Assembly: GCA_012800475.1 (NCBI GenBank)
Contig: JAAZJF010000049.1
Location: 1 to 25,194, forward strand
Direction of reading: 5' to 3'
Length of the DNA stretch: 25,194 nucleotides
Source: Gammaproteobacteria bacterium
Lineage (GTDB): Bacteria; Pseudomonadota; Gammaproteobacteria; Pseudomonadales; Pseudomonadaceae
This document shows positions 8,507-16,181 of this stretch, one piece after another (positions within the stretch are counted from its first letter, which is position 1; the number at the start of each line of letters is the position of its first letter). A program made the translations under genes and the position numbers. Below the pieces are notes generated by a model. That model was given only the letters and a program-made list of their open reading frames with translations, did no database searches and had not been told where the DNA came from.

Positions 8507-8728
8507 CTATGCGCTGTGCACTCGATGTGATTTATGATCGAGTCGTTCTTCAGCGCTACTGGGCACACAATATTGCGCACGCAACAGCACGGCGGCAGAA
8601 AAATCAACGCCGTGCTGATCACTTAAAGCCTGTGGATCATAACGTTGCGCACAGCCCTCACCTATGACAGGGACGGGCTGCGCTGCAGCATGCTGCAGAC
8701 AGTCATGTATTGCCTCATCAGCACTCAT
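8507..8728 (-). CDS. Small protein of unknown function downstream of purU
   Basis: I do not recognise this product. The frame gives 73 residues from the ATG at 8726-8728, starting MSADEAIHDCLQHAAAQPV; the frame is open 8 codons further up, to an ATG at 8752. I chose the inner ATG because GGGGAGGG lies 4 nt before it, an unusually strong SD. Three cysteines (residues 10, about 26 and 47) and several histidines are present, with no membrane segment or signal. It follows purU by about 40 bp on the same strand. No other frame here looks coding. It could still be a chance ORF; comparison with close relatives would decide. Confidence 0.45.
   Translation of the reverse strand: MSADEAIHDCLQHAAAQPVPVIGEGCAQRYDPQALSDQHGVDFSAAVLLRAQYCVPSSAEERLDHKSHRVHSA
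8520..8543 (+). terminator. Possible weak terminator hairpin after bepA
   Basis: ACTCGAT (8520-8526) and ATCGAGT (8537-8543) form a 7-bp stem with a 10-nt loop, 35 nt after the bepA stop, followed by CGTTCTT. The stem is short and the T run is broken. It also falls inside the 3' end of the putative small ORF on the other strand. Confidence 0.3.
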
Positions 8729-8767
8729 CTCGCCCTCCCCGCGGCAACGCACAAGCTCGTATAGAAA

Positions 8768-9619
8768 CTAGTCAAAGACGACGGTTTTATTATCGTGAAT
8801 CATCACGCGATCTTGTAAGTGATAACGCAAACCGCGCGCCAGCGCCATTTTCTCAACGTCTTTACCGTTACGCACCATATCTTCAACGCTATCGCGATGA
8901 CTGACACGCACCACATCTTGCTCAATAATCGGTCCGGCATCTAAATCTTGCGTCACATAATGGCAGGTGGCACCAATCAGCTTCACACCGCGCAATGCCG
9001 CTTGATGATAGGGCTTAGCTCCGATAAATGAAGGCAAGAAACTGTGATGGATATTAATCACCCGCCCATGGTATTTCTCACACAGTTCAGGCGGTAAAAT
9101 TTGCATATAACGCGCCAGCACCACGCAATCTGCCTCATGCTCATCAATCAAGCGACTGACTTCCGCGAATGCGACATCTTTATTCTGAGGGTCCACCGGT
9201 ACATGGTAAAAAGGAATACCGTGCCACTCGACCATACTGCGTAGATCATCGTGGTTGGCAATCACACAGGGAATCTCACAGTCGAGCTCATTGCGATGCC
9301 AGCGATGCAGTAAATCAGCCAAGCAATGTGATTCGCGACTGGCCATTAACACCACGCGCTTCTTCACGTCTGAATCATTGACACTCCATGTCATAGAGAA
9401 CTCATTGGCAATCGGTGTAAAGGCTTGTTTAAAGCCATCCAAGTCAAAAGGTAGTGACTCAGCACGAATTTCGTGGCGCATAAAAAACCAGCCACTGTGT
9501 ACATCAGAGTGATGACTCGCCTGATGAATCCAACCGTTATATGTAGCCAGAAAGTTACTGACTTTAGCCACAATTCCCACACGGTCTGGACAAGCAATAA
9601 TAAGGCGAAACGTGCGCAT
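8768..9619 (-). CDS. purU: Formyltetrahydrofolate deformylase (PurU)
   Basis: Hydrolyses 10-formyl-THF to THF and formate, balancing the one-carbon pool and supplying formate for purine synthesis. The 283-residue protein has an N-terminal ACT domain (about 1-80, MRTFRLIIACPDRVGIVAKVS) and a C-terminal formyltransferase fold. The catalytic Asn/His pair is in VINIHHSFLPSF and the Asp is in QDLDAGPIIEQD. The frame is open 13 codons further up, but the start MRTFRL has GGAG 6 nt upstream and removes an implausible hydrophobic tail. The order purU-mvaT-sbcB matches P. aeruginosa PA4314-4316. Confidence 0.96.
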   Translation of the reverse strand: MRTFRLIIACPDRVGIVAKVSNFLATYNGWIHQASHHSDVHSGWFFMRHEIRAESLPFDLDGFKQAFTPIANEFSMTWSVNDSDVKKRVVLMASRESHCLADLLHRWHRNELDCEIPCVIANHDDLRSMVEWHGIPFYHVPVDPQNKDVAFAEVSRLIDEHEADCVVLARYMQILPPELCEKYHGRVINIHHSFLPSFIGAKPYHQAALRGVKLIGATCHYVTQDLDAGPIIEQDVVRVSHRDSVEDMVRNGKDVEKMALARGLRYHLQDRVMIHDNKTVVFD

Positions 9620-9902
9620 GCAAAACTCCAACAAAAGAATGTCTATAAATAACAACACATAACCTACATTCTACCGCTATGTGACAGCCGAGTCAGCAAT
9701 CAATGCTTTGGGTCAGACAATCATGCCGCCTTAGCTGGCAGCCCATACTTTACAAAAACGTATTGCATAAGGCTCTTTATGTAAAATCATTCCCTCTAAA
9801 GTGCTAAATAGAAAAACTCATCTGCTTAAGACTTAACAAGTCTCTAAATAACATTAAAAACAGCTTAAATTATTGAACTTTTCCTCTAAGTTTAAACTTA
9901 AC

Positions 9903-9919
9903 ATCAATTTACAATTGAT
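9903..9919. promoter_or_regulatory. Perfect 7-3-7 dyad upstream of the mvaT promoter, possible operator
   Basis: ATCAATT-TAC-AATTGAT is a perfect inverted repeat that ends 4 bp before the -35 hexamer at 9924. Its location is typical of an activator or repressor site, and its AT content also suits MvaT itself or an UP element. The protein that binds it cannot be named from sequence. Confidence 0.45.
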
Positions 9920-9923
9920 ATTC

Positions 9924-9952
9924 TTTACATATTCGATACATAGGTTTATGAT
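9924..9952 (+). promoter_or_regulatory. Sigma-70 promoter for mvaT
   Basis: TTTACA (9924-9929) and TATGAT (9947-9952) are separated by 17 bp; each matches the consensus at five of six bases. The predicted start, near 9958-9960, would leave a leader of about 140 nt before the mvaT ATG at 10100, rather long for a small gene. ATAGGA precedes the ATG by about 9 nt as the SD. Confidence 0.7.
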
Positions 9953-10099
9953 CACTGACTATTAAGGGATCACAAATTGGCTTGTAGCTATTTTGTGCAT
10001 ACTGGAGTTTTATAGAGTTTCACTGGCTAACTAGTGACTACGGACGCGCTCAACAATCCTTAATTTTATACTGAACATTCACTTATAGGATTTTTCCAA

Positions 10100-10468
10100 A
10101 TGTCATTGATTAATGAATTTCGCGAAACTAAAGAACGTATTAAAGAACTCGAAAACCGTTTAGCAAACCTGTCACAAGACGGCAAGTTAAAAAAAGAACT
10201 CGAGTTTGAAGAAAAGCTGCGTGCATTAATGGCTGAGTACAATAAGTCACTACGTGACATTACTGTTATTATTGATCCACAGTCAGCCCGTGACAGCGGT
10301 TCAACTAAAGTCACTCGCACACGCAGCCCTCGCAAAACTAAGCGTTATAACAACCCACACAATGGCGAAGTGATTGAAACTAAAGGTGGCAATCATAAGA
10401 CTTTAAAAGAGTGGAAAGCTAAATGGGGTGGCGATACTGTCGAGTCTTGGGTTACTTTGCTGGACTGA
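10100..10468 (+). CDS. mvaT: H-NS-family nucleoid protein MvaT
   Basis: Xenogeneic silencer that binds AT-rich DNA and oligomerises along the nucleoid. The 122-residue product starts MSLINEFRETKERIKELENR and has an N-terminal coiled coil (about 1-60) for dimerisation and higher-order assembly. A basic linker (about 70-90, KVTRTRSPRKTKRY) leads to the C-terminal domain with GEVIETKGGNHKTLKEWKAKWG, the AT-pincer region of P. aeruginosa MvaT, nearly unchanged. Neighbours purU and sbcB match PA4314-4316. The family is essentially pseudomonad-specific, making this the best taxonomic marker in the window. MvaT and MvaU are close paralogues; I favour MvaT from context. Confidence 0.95.
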   Translation: MSLINEFRETKERIKELENRLANLSQDGKLKKELEFEEKLRALMAEYNKSLRDITVIIDPQSARDSGSTKVTRTRSPRKTKRYNNPHNGEVIETKGGNHKTLKEWKAKWGGDTVESWVTLLD

Positions 10469-10511
10469 TACAGCTTTAAAGCATTAAGCCAGCAATGGCA
10501 TGATGATATCA

Positions 10512-10539
10512 ACGCCCTACTTTAAAGTAGGGCGTTTTT
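10512..10539 (+). terminator. Intrinsic terminator of mvaT
   Basis: ACGCCCTACTTT and AAAGTAGGGCGT form an uninterrupted 24-bp palindrome (10512-10535), able to make a GC-rich stem of about 10 bp with a small loop, followed by TTTTTG. It starts 43 bp after the mvaT stop, between mvaT and the convergent sbcB. On the minus strand the stem is followed only by TT, so it mainly serves mvaT. Confidence 0.93.
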
Positions 10540-10574
10540 GTTTGGCCCAGACACTCAACTTATTGAGCGGCTGT

Positions 10575-11999
10575 TTATAGTTTAAAATTATTTTGAATTT
10601 TCTGAGTGTACTCATACCAAGCCTGCACCGCAGGATGCGCTTGCTGCTCTGCAGTTAACTGTGCATAAGCTGCCAAGTACTCAGCTATATTTAATGGCGC
10701 ACCCAGGTGTTCACCTGTTAAACGCGCCTGACAAAACTGCTGCCACTGCTCGCGCTCCAATTCATTGAGCGTGTCATAATAGTTGCGCGCACGGTAGCGC
10801 ACTAATAAAGGTGCAAGACGCGCATCATCAAAAGGCCAGCGCTCAGGCTGCAATTGATCAGGCTCAGCGCGACGCACTTGCTCGCACAGCTTGCGGTCTC
10901 TTGGCTTTAAAAAACCGCCATACAATTGCTGCTCTGGATCACTCTGCGCAAACTCTCGCTGCTCCTGATAGACCACAGTTAATTTATCTTGCCATTGTGC
11001 CTGCGAGTCTTTTAATAACTGCAGATTCGTCTGCCACAGCGCTTGATCAAAATTTAAACGCTGAATATCTTCCTCGCGCAACACAGCCATGGGTGCAACA
11101 ACTGGGCTTTTATTAATATGAATCAGCTTTAAGGGCACCGCTGATTCACCCTCAGCCAATTCATCATGGCGCGTATATAAACGCTCTTTGAGTGCCTGTG
11201 CATCCAAAGTTAATAAGGGTGTGATATCAGCATGCAAATCACAAACAATCAGCGCGTTGCGATTGGTGGGATGCCAAGCTAAAGGCAATACAGGTGCTAA
11301 ACAATGGCGCTCCACAGCAAACATGCCTGATACATGCAATATAGGCTGCAGCAAACGGATGCGCTCTTGCACCGCATCCTTACGGCGCAAAGCATATAAA
11401 TAATTAAATAATTTGGGTTGGCGCTCACGCAATAACCGTGCAACCGCAATCGTTGCGCGTACATCGGCTAAAGCATCATGTGCCTGACCATGATCAATAT
11501 GATTGGCCGCTGTAAAGTTTTCTAGCTTAAAACTGACTCGCCCTTCTTGCTCTGGCCAATGAATCCCCTCAGGACGTAATGCCCAAGTACAACGCAACAC
11601 ATCAATTAAATCCCAACGGCTGTTACCACCCTGCCATTCGCGCGCATAAGGATCATAAAAATTGCGATATAAAGTGGCACGTGTCATTTCATCATCAAAA
11701 CGCAGGTTATTAAAACCCGCGGTACAAGTCTGTGGCTGCATCATCTCTTGCTGCAGTCGATCAATAAACTCAGCCTCAAAGAGTCCCTGCTGCTCTAACA
11801 CTTCAGGTCCGATTCCAGTGATTAAGCTGGCCATTGGGTGTGGCAAAATATCATCCGCCAACCGACAATATATATTCAGCGGCTCACCAATCTCTTCCAA
11901 CGCTTCGTTGGTGCGAATACCCGCCACTTGCATCGGCCGATCGCTATGCGCTTGAATACCCGTGGTCTCAAAGTCATACCAAAAAATACTAGCTGCCAT
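10575..11999 (-). CDS. sbcB: Exodeoxyribonuclease I (SbcB)
   Basis: Processive 3'-5' single-strand DNA exonuclease used in recombination and mismatch repair. The 474-residue protein begins with the DEDDh motif Exo I WYDFETTG (Asp9, Glu11), followed by Exo II in AGFNNLRFDDEMTR and Exo III HGQAHDALADVRAT. The SH3-like and helical C-terminal domains follow (RRKDAVQERIRLLQP onward; QLYGGFLKPRDR). Length matches E. coli ExoI (475). It converges on mvaT and is divergent from the DUF4350-like gene across 218 bp. Confidence 0.96.
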   Translation of the reverse strand: MAASIFWYDFETTGIQAHSDRPMQVAGIRTNEALEEIGEPLNIYCRLADDILPHPMASLITGIGPEVLEQQGLFEAEFIDRLQQEMMQPQTCTAGFNNLRFDDEMTRATLYRNFYDPYAREWQGGNSRWDLIDVLRCTWALRPEGIHWPEQEGRVSFKLENFTAANHIDHGQAHDALADVRATIAVARLLRERQPKLFNYLYALRRKDAVQERIRLLQPILHVSGMFAVERHCLAPVLPLAWHPTNRNALIVCDLHADITPLLTLDAQALKERLYTRHDELAEGESAVPLKLIHINKSPVVAPMAVLREEDIQRLNFDQALWQTNLQLLKDSQAQWQDKLTVVYQEQREFAQSDPEQQLYGGFLKPRDRKLCEQVRRAEPDQLQPERWPFDDARLAPLLVRYRARNYYDTLNELEREQWQQFCQARLTGEHLGAPLNIAEYLAAYAQLTAEQQAHPAVQAWYEYTQKIQNNFKL

Positions 12000-12217
12000 C
12001 GTGTAAACTCCTCAACTGCAGTGTCAATTCCAAATCGCGCACTCAAACCCAGCGCAGATGCTGGCGTATCCTGCGCAATATCAATAGCATGGGCGTGGCC
12101 TCTATTATTCGCCACAAAGGGTACACAGCACGCAGCACAGTTGCACCCTTAAGCTCAGTTTTCACTATAGACATTGCATAGAAGGATGAGCGCTTAAATG
12201 GCAAGGAATACAACCTC

Positions 12218-13555
12218 TTGACCGGTCATTATTTTATCTGGATGTGGCGCAGGTTAACGATAACGTGCGCTGCTACGCTCAGAGTTAGCACACTCAAATT
12301 CAGCCTAGTGTTGTGCGCATTATTGCTATCGCAACACACACAGGCTCACACCTTGGCATCCGCTGCACCTGAGCAGGTTACTGACGAAACCCAAGTCAAT
12401 GCACCACGCATGCTCAAGCAAATGCTCACCAGCGAACAGGCGCAATACAGCATGCAAAGTATGGTCGCCAAACACGACTCAAGCACTGATACAGCGCCTG
12501 CGCGACCGATGACATCCGCTATAGCAGCTTTTTTACGCGAGCAAGACCTGAAGGTGAGCAGAGTCTTCCAGCTCGATCAACTGCCCGCTGCGCGGCGGGG
12601 TCAACACAGTTTATTTTTACTCAATATACAGCCATCATTGATCAACAAACATACGGCTGAACTCTTAAACTGGGTGCGTGCTGGCGGTCATTTAATTGTT
12701 TCTGCAGGGCATGCTACTGAGGGTCAAGCACAGCCTTTTTTGCAACAACTGGGCATTGATTTACAGTTGCGCACAGACCCAGCGAGCCGCAGCGCCAAGC
12801 TGAGTGCACCAAACGCCGTATCGCCGATACCCCTTGCAGCATTGACCCGTTTATATCTGGAAAACGAGCAATCGCCGGCTTATTTTATGTTCAATACAGA
12901 TTATCATCTTGAAGACAGCGATAATCGCAGCCACGCTTGGGCGAACAGTGCACACGCTACGCACATTCTGCAATTGACCTACGGCGACGGCATGGTCACC
13001 CTGCTCAGCGACTTGACCCTATGGCACCCGCACTATATCGCTCAATATGATCATGCATGGCTGCTGTGGTATCTCAGTCAAGATACTGAAGTGATGCTCC
13101 TCGATCATGCGCAAGCACTAGGGTCGTCGAGCTTTTGGGAATCATCCACTGCTGTGCTGTACGGGGTTATATTTGCCCTATCACTTGGCGCACTGGGCTG
13201 GACGGTACGTTATGTAGCCCGTACACGCAGATCCGGCACTGGTGCTCACAGGCTGGCTAAAGCTCAACTCCAGGCACTGACACAGCTCTCATATAACAGT
13301 CAGCGCCGCTTATTGCTGTCCTTACAAAAGGATATTCAACAGCATGCACAACGCCATGATCCTGACTTTTTCGAACGAGTGGTGGTTGACCAATGGCAAC
13401 TCTTACGCCAACTCAGCGGTTTACCCATCAGCTCTATTGCACAGTGTATGCGCCCACCACCTCAAGCACTGTCCAGTAAATCCCTGATCAAACAGATGAC
13501 AGCTTTACGTCAACTTAGAAAAACACTGCCAGAACCCCGACTAGATCAATCCTAG
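12218..13555 (+). CDS. DUF4350-like membrane protein
   Basis: The 445-residue product resembles DUF4350 proteins. It has an N-terminal hydrophobic segment (about 25-42, LKFSLVLCALLLSQHTQAHT), a periplasmic domain with the Rossmann-like stretch LLNWVRAGGHLIVSAGH near residue 147, and a transmembrane helix near 307-328 (AVLYGVIFALSLGALGWTV). A cytoplasmic tail of about 110 residues follows (RRLLLSLQKDIQQHAQRHDPDFFERVV). In pseudomonads such genes usually lie in MoxR ATPase/DUF58/DUF4129 clusters; none of those partners is here. The function is unknown. The start is uncertain: TTG at 12218 has AAGGA about 10 nt upstream, while the in-frame ATG at 12242 gives a neater signal sequence but lacks an SD. 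The region TTGCAC (12141) to TATAG (12166-12170) is only a weak promoter candidate. Confidence 0.72.
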   Translation: MTGHYFIWMWRRLTITCAATLRVSTLKFSLVLCALLLSQHTQAHTLASAAPEQVTDETQVNAPRMLKQMLTSEQAQYSMQSMVAKHDSSTDTAPARPMTSAIAAFLREQDLKVSRVFQLDQLPAARRGQHSLFLLNIQPSLINKHTAELLNWVRAGGHLIVSAGHATEGQAQPFLQQLGIDLQLRTDPASRSAKLSAPNAVSPIPLAALTRLYLENEQSPAYFMFNTDYHLEDSDNRSHAWANSAHATHILQLTYGDGMVTLLSDLTLWHPHYIAQYDHAWLLWYLSQDTEVMLLDHAQALGSSSFWESSTAVLYGVIFALSLGALGWTVRYVARTRRSGTGAHRLAKAQLQALTQLSYNSQRRLLLSLQKDIQQHAQRHDPDFFERVVVDQWQLLRQLSGLPISSIAQCMRPPPQALSSKSLIKQMTALRQLRKTLPEPRLDQS

Positions 13556-13601
13556 CGTCACTTTAAAACAGCTATACTCAACAGCCAGAGTTTATCTCAA
13601 A

Positions 13602-13642
13602 CACAGGGTACGCTAGTCTGCAGTTGCAATAACAACCCTGTG
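13602..13642 (+). other. 8-bp inverted repeat in the uspE leader region
   Basis: CACAGGGT (13602-13609) and ACCCTGTG (13635-13642) are perfect reverse complements around a 25-nt loop, between the DUF4350-like gene and uspE. No T run follows, so a terminator is unlikely. It may be an operator dyad or a leader structure. I looked for an Anr box (TTGAT-N4-ATCAA), known upstream of some Pseudomonas usp genes, and found no clear one in 13556-13692. Confidence 0.4.
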
Positions 13643-13692
13643 CTATCGTACTCAATTCGTGTTGTATATCTTGTTTGCCAAGGAGCTTTATT

Positions 13693-14598
13693 ATGGAATT
13701 ACATCAACTTTTAGTGGTGATTGACCCCACAACAGAAAACTCACAGCCCTCGCTTGAGCGGGCAAAGTGGGTAGCTCAGCGCTCAAAATCAGCGATTGAA
13801 TTACTGCTGTGCGAATACAATTCAGCGCTGGACGGTGGGTATTTTTTTGATGGCCCTGCACAAAAGAAAGCACGTGATTCATTGATGGAAAACCGTCAAA
13901 AATGGCTCAATGAACTGGCGCAGCCTTTACGTGATGAAGGTTTAACCGTCACTGTTGAAGTGCGTTGGGGCAAGCCGTTACACACTATGATTTTACAGCG
14001 CATTGATGAGCTCAAGCCTGACTTGGTTTTACGTGATGCAACGTCACATGGTTTATTGCAGCGTTTATTCTTCAACAACACTTCATGGCAGTTGATTCGC
14101 CAATGTAAAGCACCCCTGTGGCTGGTGCGTCCTGGCGCATGGAAAGGTGAGCGTATTTGTGCTGCCGTTGACCCTGTACACAGCTCAGATACAACTGCAG
14201 CACTGGATCACCTCTTGGTGCAATCCACTACCTACTTGGCTAAAACCCTAGGGCTTGAAGCAGACTACATGCACAGCTATGCCCCTCTGCCACGCACCAT
14301 GGTGTTCGACTCCGAACTGGTCGCTGCATACGATAAATATGTGGATCGCAGTGCCAAAAACCATTTGGATGCCTTTGAAAAACTGATGGTGAACTACCCA
14401 GTTGAGAAAGCGAACCGTCATTTACTCGAAGGCTTTCCTGAAGAAAGTATTCCGGCCTTTGTTAAAGAGCGCGGCATCGACTTGCTGGTCATGGGTGCGA
14501 TCTCGCGCAGCAACCTTGAAAACGCTCTCATCGGTAATACAGCAGAACGCGTTTTAGAAGCTGTCGAGACGGACTTACTGGTGATCAAGCCTCAGTAA
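13693..14598 (+). CDS. uspE: Universal stress protein, tandem UspA domains (UspE-like)
   Basis: Cytoplasmic stress protein of 301 residues made of two Usp domains (about 1-140, starting MELHQLLVVIDPTTENSQPS, and about 150-301, starting ERICAAVDPVHSS). The C-terminal nucleotide-binding region reads LLVMGAISRSNLENALIGNTAERV. The family pattern G-x2-G-x9-G-S/T appears weakened, since the second glycine of E. coli UspE is Ser here, so ATP binding is uncertain. The ATG at 13693 has AGGAG 7 nt upstream; the longer TTG-started frame (13675) is less likely. The pair uspE-pyk corresponds to P. aeruginosa PA4328-4329. That Usp group is known for anaerobic survival, which I infer only by homology. Confidence 0.9.
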   Translation: MELHQLLVVIDPTTENSQPSLERAKWVAQRSKSAIELLLCEYNSALDGGYFFDGPAQKKARDSLMENRQKWLNELAQPLRDEGLTVTVEVRWGKPLHTMILQRIDELKPDLVLRDATSHGLLQRLFFNNTSWQLIRQCKAPLWLVRPGAWKGERICAAVDPVHSSDTTAALDHLLVQSTTYLAKTLGLEADYMHSYAPLPRTMVFDSELVAAYDKYVDRSAKNHLDAFEKLMVNYPVEKANRHLLEGFPEESIPAFVKERGIDLLVMGAISRSNLENALIGNTAERVLEAVETDLLVIKPQ

Positions 14599-14609
14599 GT
14601 CCGGTGATT

Positions 14610-14633
14610 CTGCCGCTGACAGCGTCGCGGCAG
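14610..14633 (+). other. Stem-loop between uspE and pyk
   Basis: CTGCCGC (14610-14616) and GCGGCAG (14627-14633) make a perfect 7-bp GC-rich stem with a 10-nt loop, 11 nt after the uspE stop. ATAACCC rather than a T run follows, so it is at best a weak terminator or an mRNA-processing hairpin. The uspE-pyk gap is 78 bp. Confidence 0.45.
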
Positions 14634-14676
14634 ATAACCCATTCATATTTAAATACCTAGGCACAGGAGTGACTGC

Positions 14677-16125
14677 ATGTCATTGCGTCGTACTAAAATT
14701 GTTGCCACCATTGGCCCCGCTAGCAGTTCAGCACAGGTGATTGAACAGCTTATTTTGGCTGGCATGGATGTCGCGCGCCTCAACTTTTCTCACGGTAATG
14801 CTGAAGAGCACCGCGCTCGTGCGCTGCAGATCCGTGAAATTGCTACGCGCCTTAATCGCCATGTCGCCTTACTGGGTGACTTACAAGGTCCAAAAATCCG
14901 TATCGCGCGCTTTAGCGAGAAAAAAATCGAACTGCACACCGGTGATCAGTTTCGCTTATCTATCACTCATCCTCGTGATGCTGGCACCCAAGATATTGTT
15001 GGTATTGATTACCCTGACCTGGTCACGGACTGCGGTATCGGTGATGAGCTACTGTTAGATGATGGTCGTGTGGTGATGCAAGTGATGGCCGTATCAGCCG
15101 ATGCGCTGGATTGTCGAGTCATCGTTGGCGGGCCTCTATCGGATAACAAAGGCATTAATCGCCGCGGTGGTGGTTTAACAGCGCCAGCACTGACAGAAAA
15201 AGACAAGCACGATATCCGCTTAGCAGCTGAGTTGGATTTAGACTATCTAGCCGTCTCTTTTCCACGCGATGCTGCTGATATGAATCTAGCGCGCCGTTTA
15301 TGTGTCGAAGCTGACTGCAAAGCTTGGTTGGTGGCTAAAATCGAGCGGGCTGAAGCGGTGATGAATGATGAGGCCTTAGAAGGCTTAATCAGCGCAAGTG
15401 ATGCAGTGATGGTCGCGCGCGGTGATTTAGGCGTGGAAATTGGCGATGCTGAATTGGTCGGTATTCAGAAAAAAATCATTGCCGCCGCACGCAAGCAAAA
15501 CAAAGCAGTCATTACCGCCACACAAATGATGGAGTCAATGATCCACAGCCCCATGCCAACCCGTGCTGAAGTGTCTGATGTGGCCAACGCCGCACTGGAT
15601 TACACTGACGCCGTAATGCTATCAGCAGAAACCGCCGCCGGTGAATACCCTGTGCAAGCTGTGGCAGCCATGGCTCGGGTCTGTTTAGGCGCTGAGAAAA
15701 ATCCCATTATGCGACACTCTCATCACCGTGTCGGTCAGCAATTTGCACGCTGGGATGAAAGTATCGCTTTGGCTGCGATGTACACAGCCAATCACTTCCC
15801 AGGGGTTAAAGCCATTATTGCCCTCACTGAAAGCGGCTACACACCTTTAGTGATGTCACGTATTCGCTCCTCTATGCCCATTTACGCCTTTGCCCCCTCG
15901 CGTCAAACTCAAGCACGCGTGGCTTTATTTAGAGGTGTTTACACCATTCCTTTTGATCCGAGCGCAACCTTTTCCACCTCGGTCAGCCAAGCGGCAGTGG
16001 ACGAGTTGGTGAAGCGCGGTCTAGTGCATGAGGGCGACTGGGTGATTCTGACCAAAGGTGACAGCTACCACAATGTCGGCGGCACCAACACTATGAAACT
16101 CTTGCATGTCGGTCATATTGTTTAA
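14677..16125 (+). CDS. pyk: Pyruvate kinase II (PykA-type)
   Basis: Converts phosphoenolpyruvate and ADP to pyruvate and ATP in glycolysis. The 482-residue protein has the (beta/alpha)8 start RRTKIVATIGPASSS. The substrate/metal region includes DLDYLAVSFPRDAAD and the active-site lysine motif AKIERAEAVMN near residue 218, then MVARGDLGVEI and the signature ITATQMMESM. The B domain is at about 70-170 and the C-terminal allosteric domain starts near 345. Length fits PykA (480) rather than PykF (470). AGGAG lies 7 nt before the ATG. It follows uspE as in P. aeruginosa (PA4329) and ends at a clear terminator. Confidence 0.95.
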   Translation: MSLRRTKIVATIGPASSSAQVIEQLILAGMDVARLNFSHGNAEEHRARALQIREIATRLNRHVALLGDLQGPKIRIARFSEKKIELHTGDQFRLSITHPRDAGTQDIVGIDYPDLVTDCGIGDELLLDDGRVVMQVMAVSADALDCRVIVGGPLSDNKGINRRGGGLTAPALTEKDKHDIRLAAELDLDYLAVSFPRDAADMNLARRLCVEADCKAWLVAKIERAEAVMNDEALEGLISASDAVMVARGDLGVEIGDAELVGIQKKIIAAARKQNKAVITATQMMESMIHSPMPTRAEVSDVANAALDYTDAVMLSAETAAGEYPVQAVAAMARVCLGAEKNPIMRHSHHRVGQQFARWDESIALAAMYTANHFPGVKAIIALTESGYTPLVMSRIRSSMPIYAFAPSRQTQARVALFRGVYTIPFDPSATFSTSVSQAAVDELVKRGLVHEGDWVILTKGDSYHNVGGTNTMKLLHVGHIV

Positions 16126-16136
16126 CGCAACTCAAG

Positions 16137-16174
16137 CAGCATCACTGAGCACTTCAGCTGGGTGATGCTGTTTT
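16137..16174 (+). terminator. Intrinsic terminator of pyk
   Basis: CAGCATCAC (16137-16145) pairs perfectly with GTGATGCTG (16162-16170) across a 16-nt loop and is followed by TTTT (16171-16174). It begins 11 bp after the pyk stop and lies just before the convergent pdxB stop. Confidence 0.85.
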
Positions 16175-16181
16175 ATAGCCA

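Larger units (their letters stand above)
9620..10099. other. AT-rich 480-bp divergent spacer between purU and mvaT
   Basis: No ORF here looks coding. The purU-proximal part (9620-9780) is of ordinary composition and I could not place a purU promoter with both hexamers. From about 9770 the sequence becomes AT-rich and holds several dyads: AGACTT/AAGTCT (9829-9843, 3-nt spacer), ATCAATT/AATTGAT (9903-9919) and TGATC/GATCA near 9950-9973. A good mvaT promoter follows at 9924-9952. H-NS/MvaT proteins favour such AT-rich DNA, so autoregulation is plausible but not shown. Confidence 0.7.

Noticed and set aside
11876..12115. 79-residue minus-strand ORF overlapping the start of sbcB
   Set aside because: Out of frame with sbcB and mostly inside it; no SD or family resemblance. 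A shadow frame.
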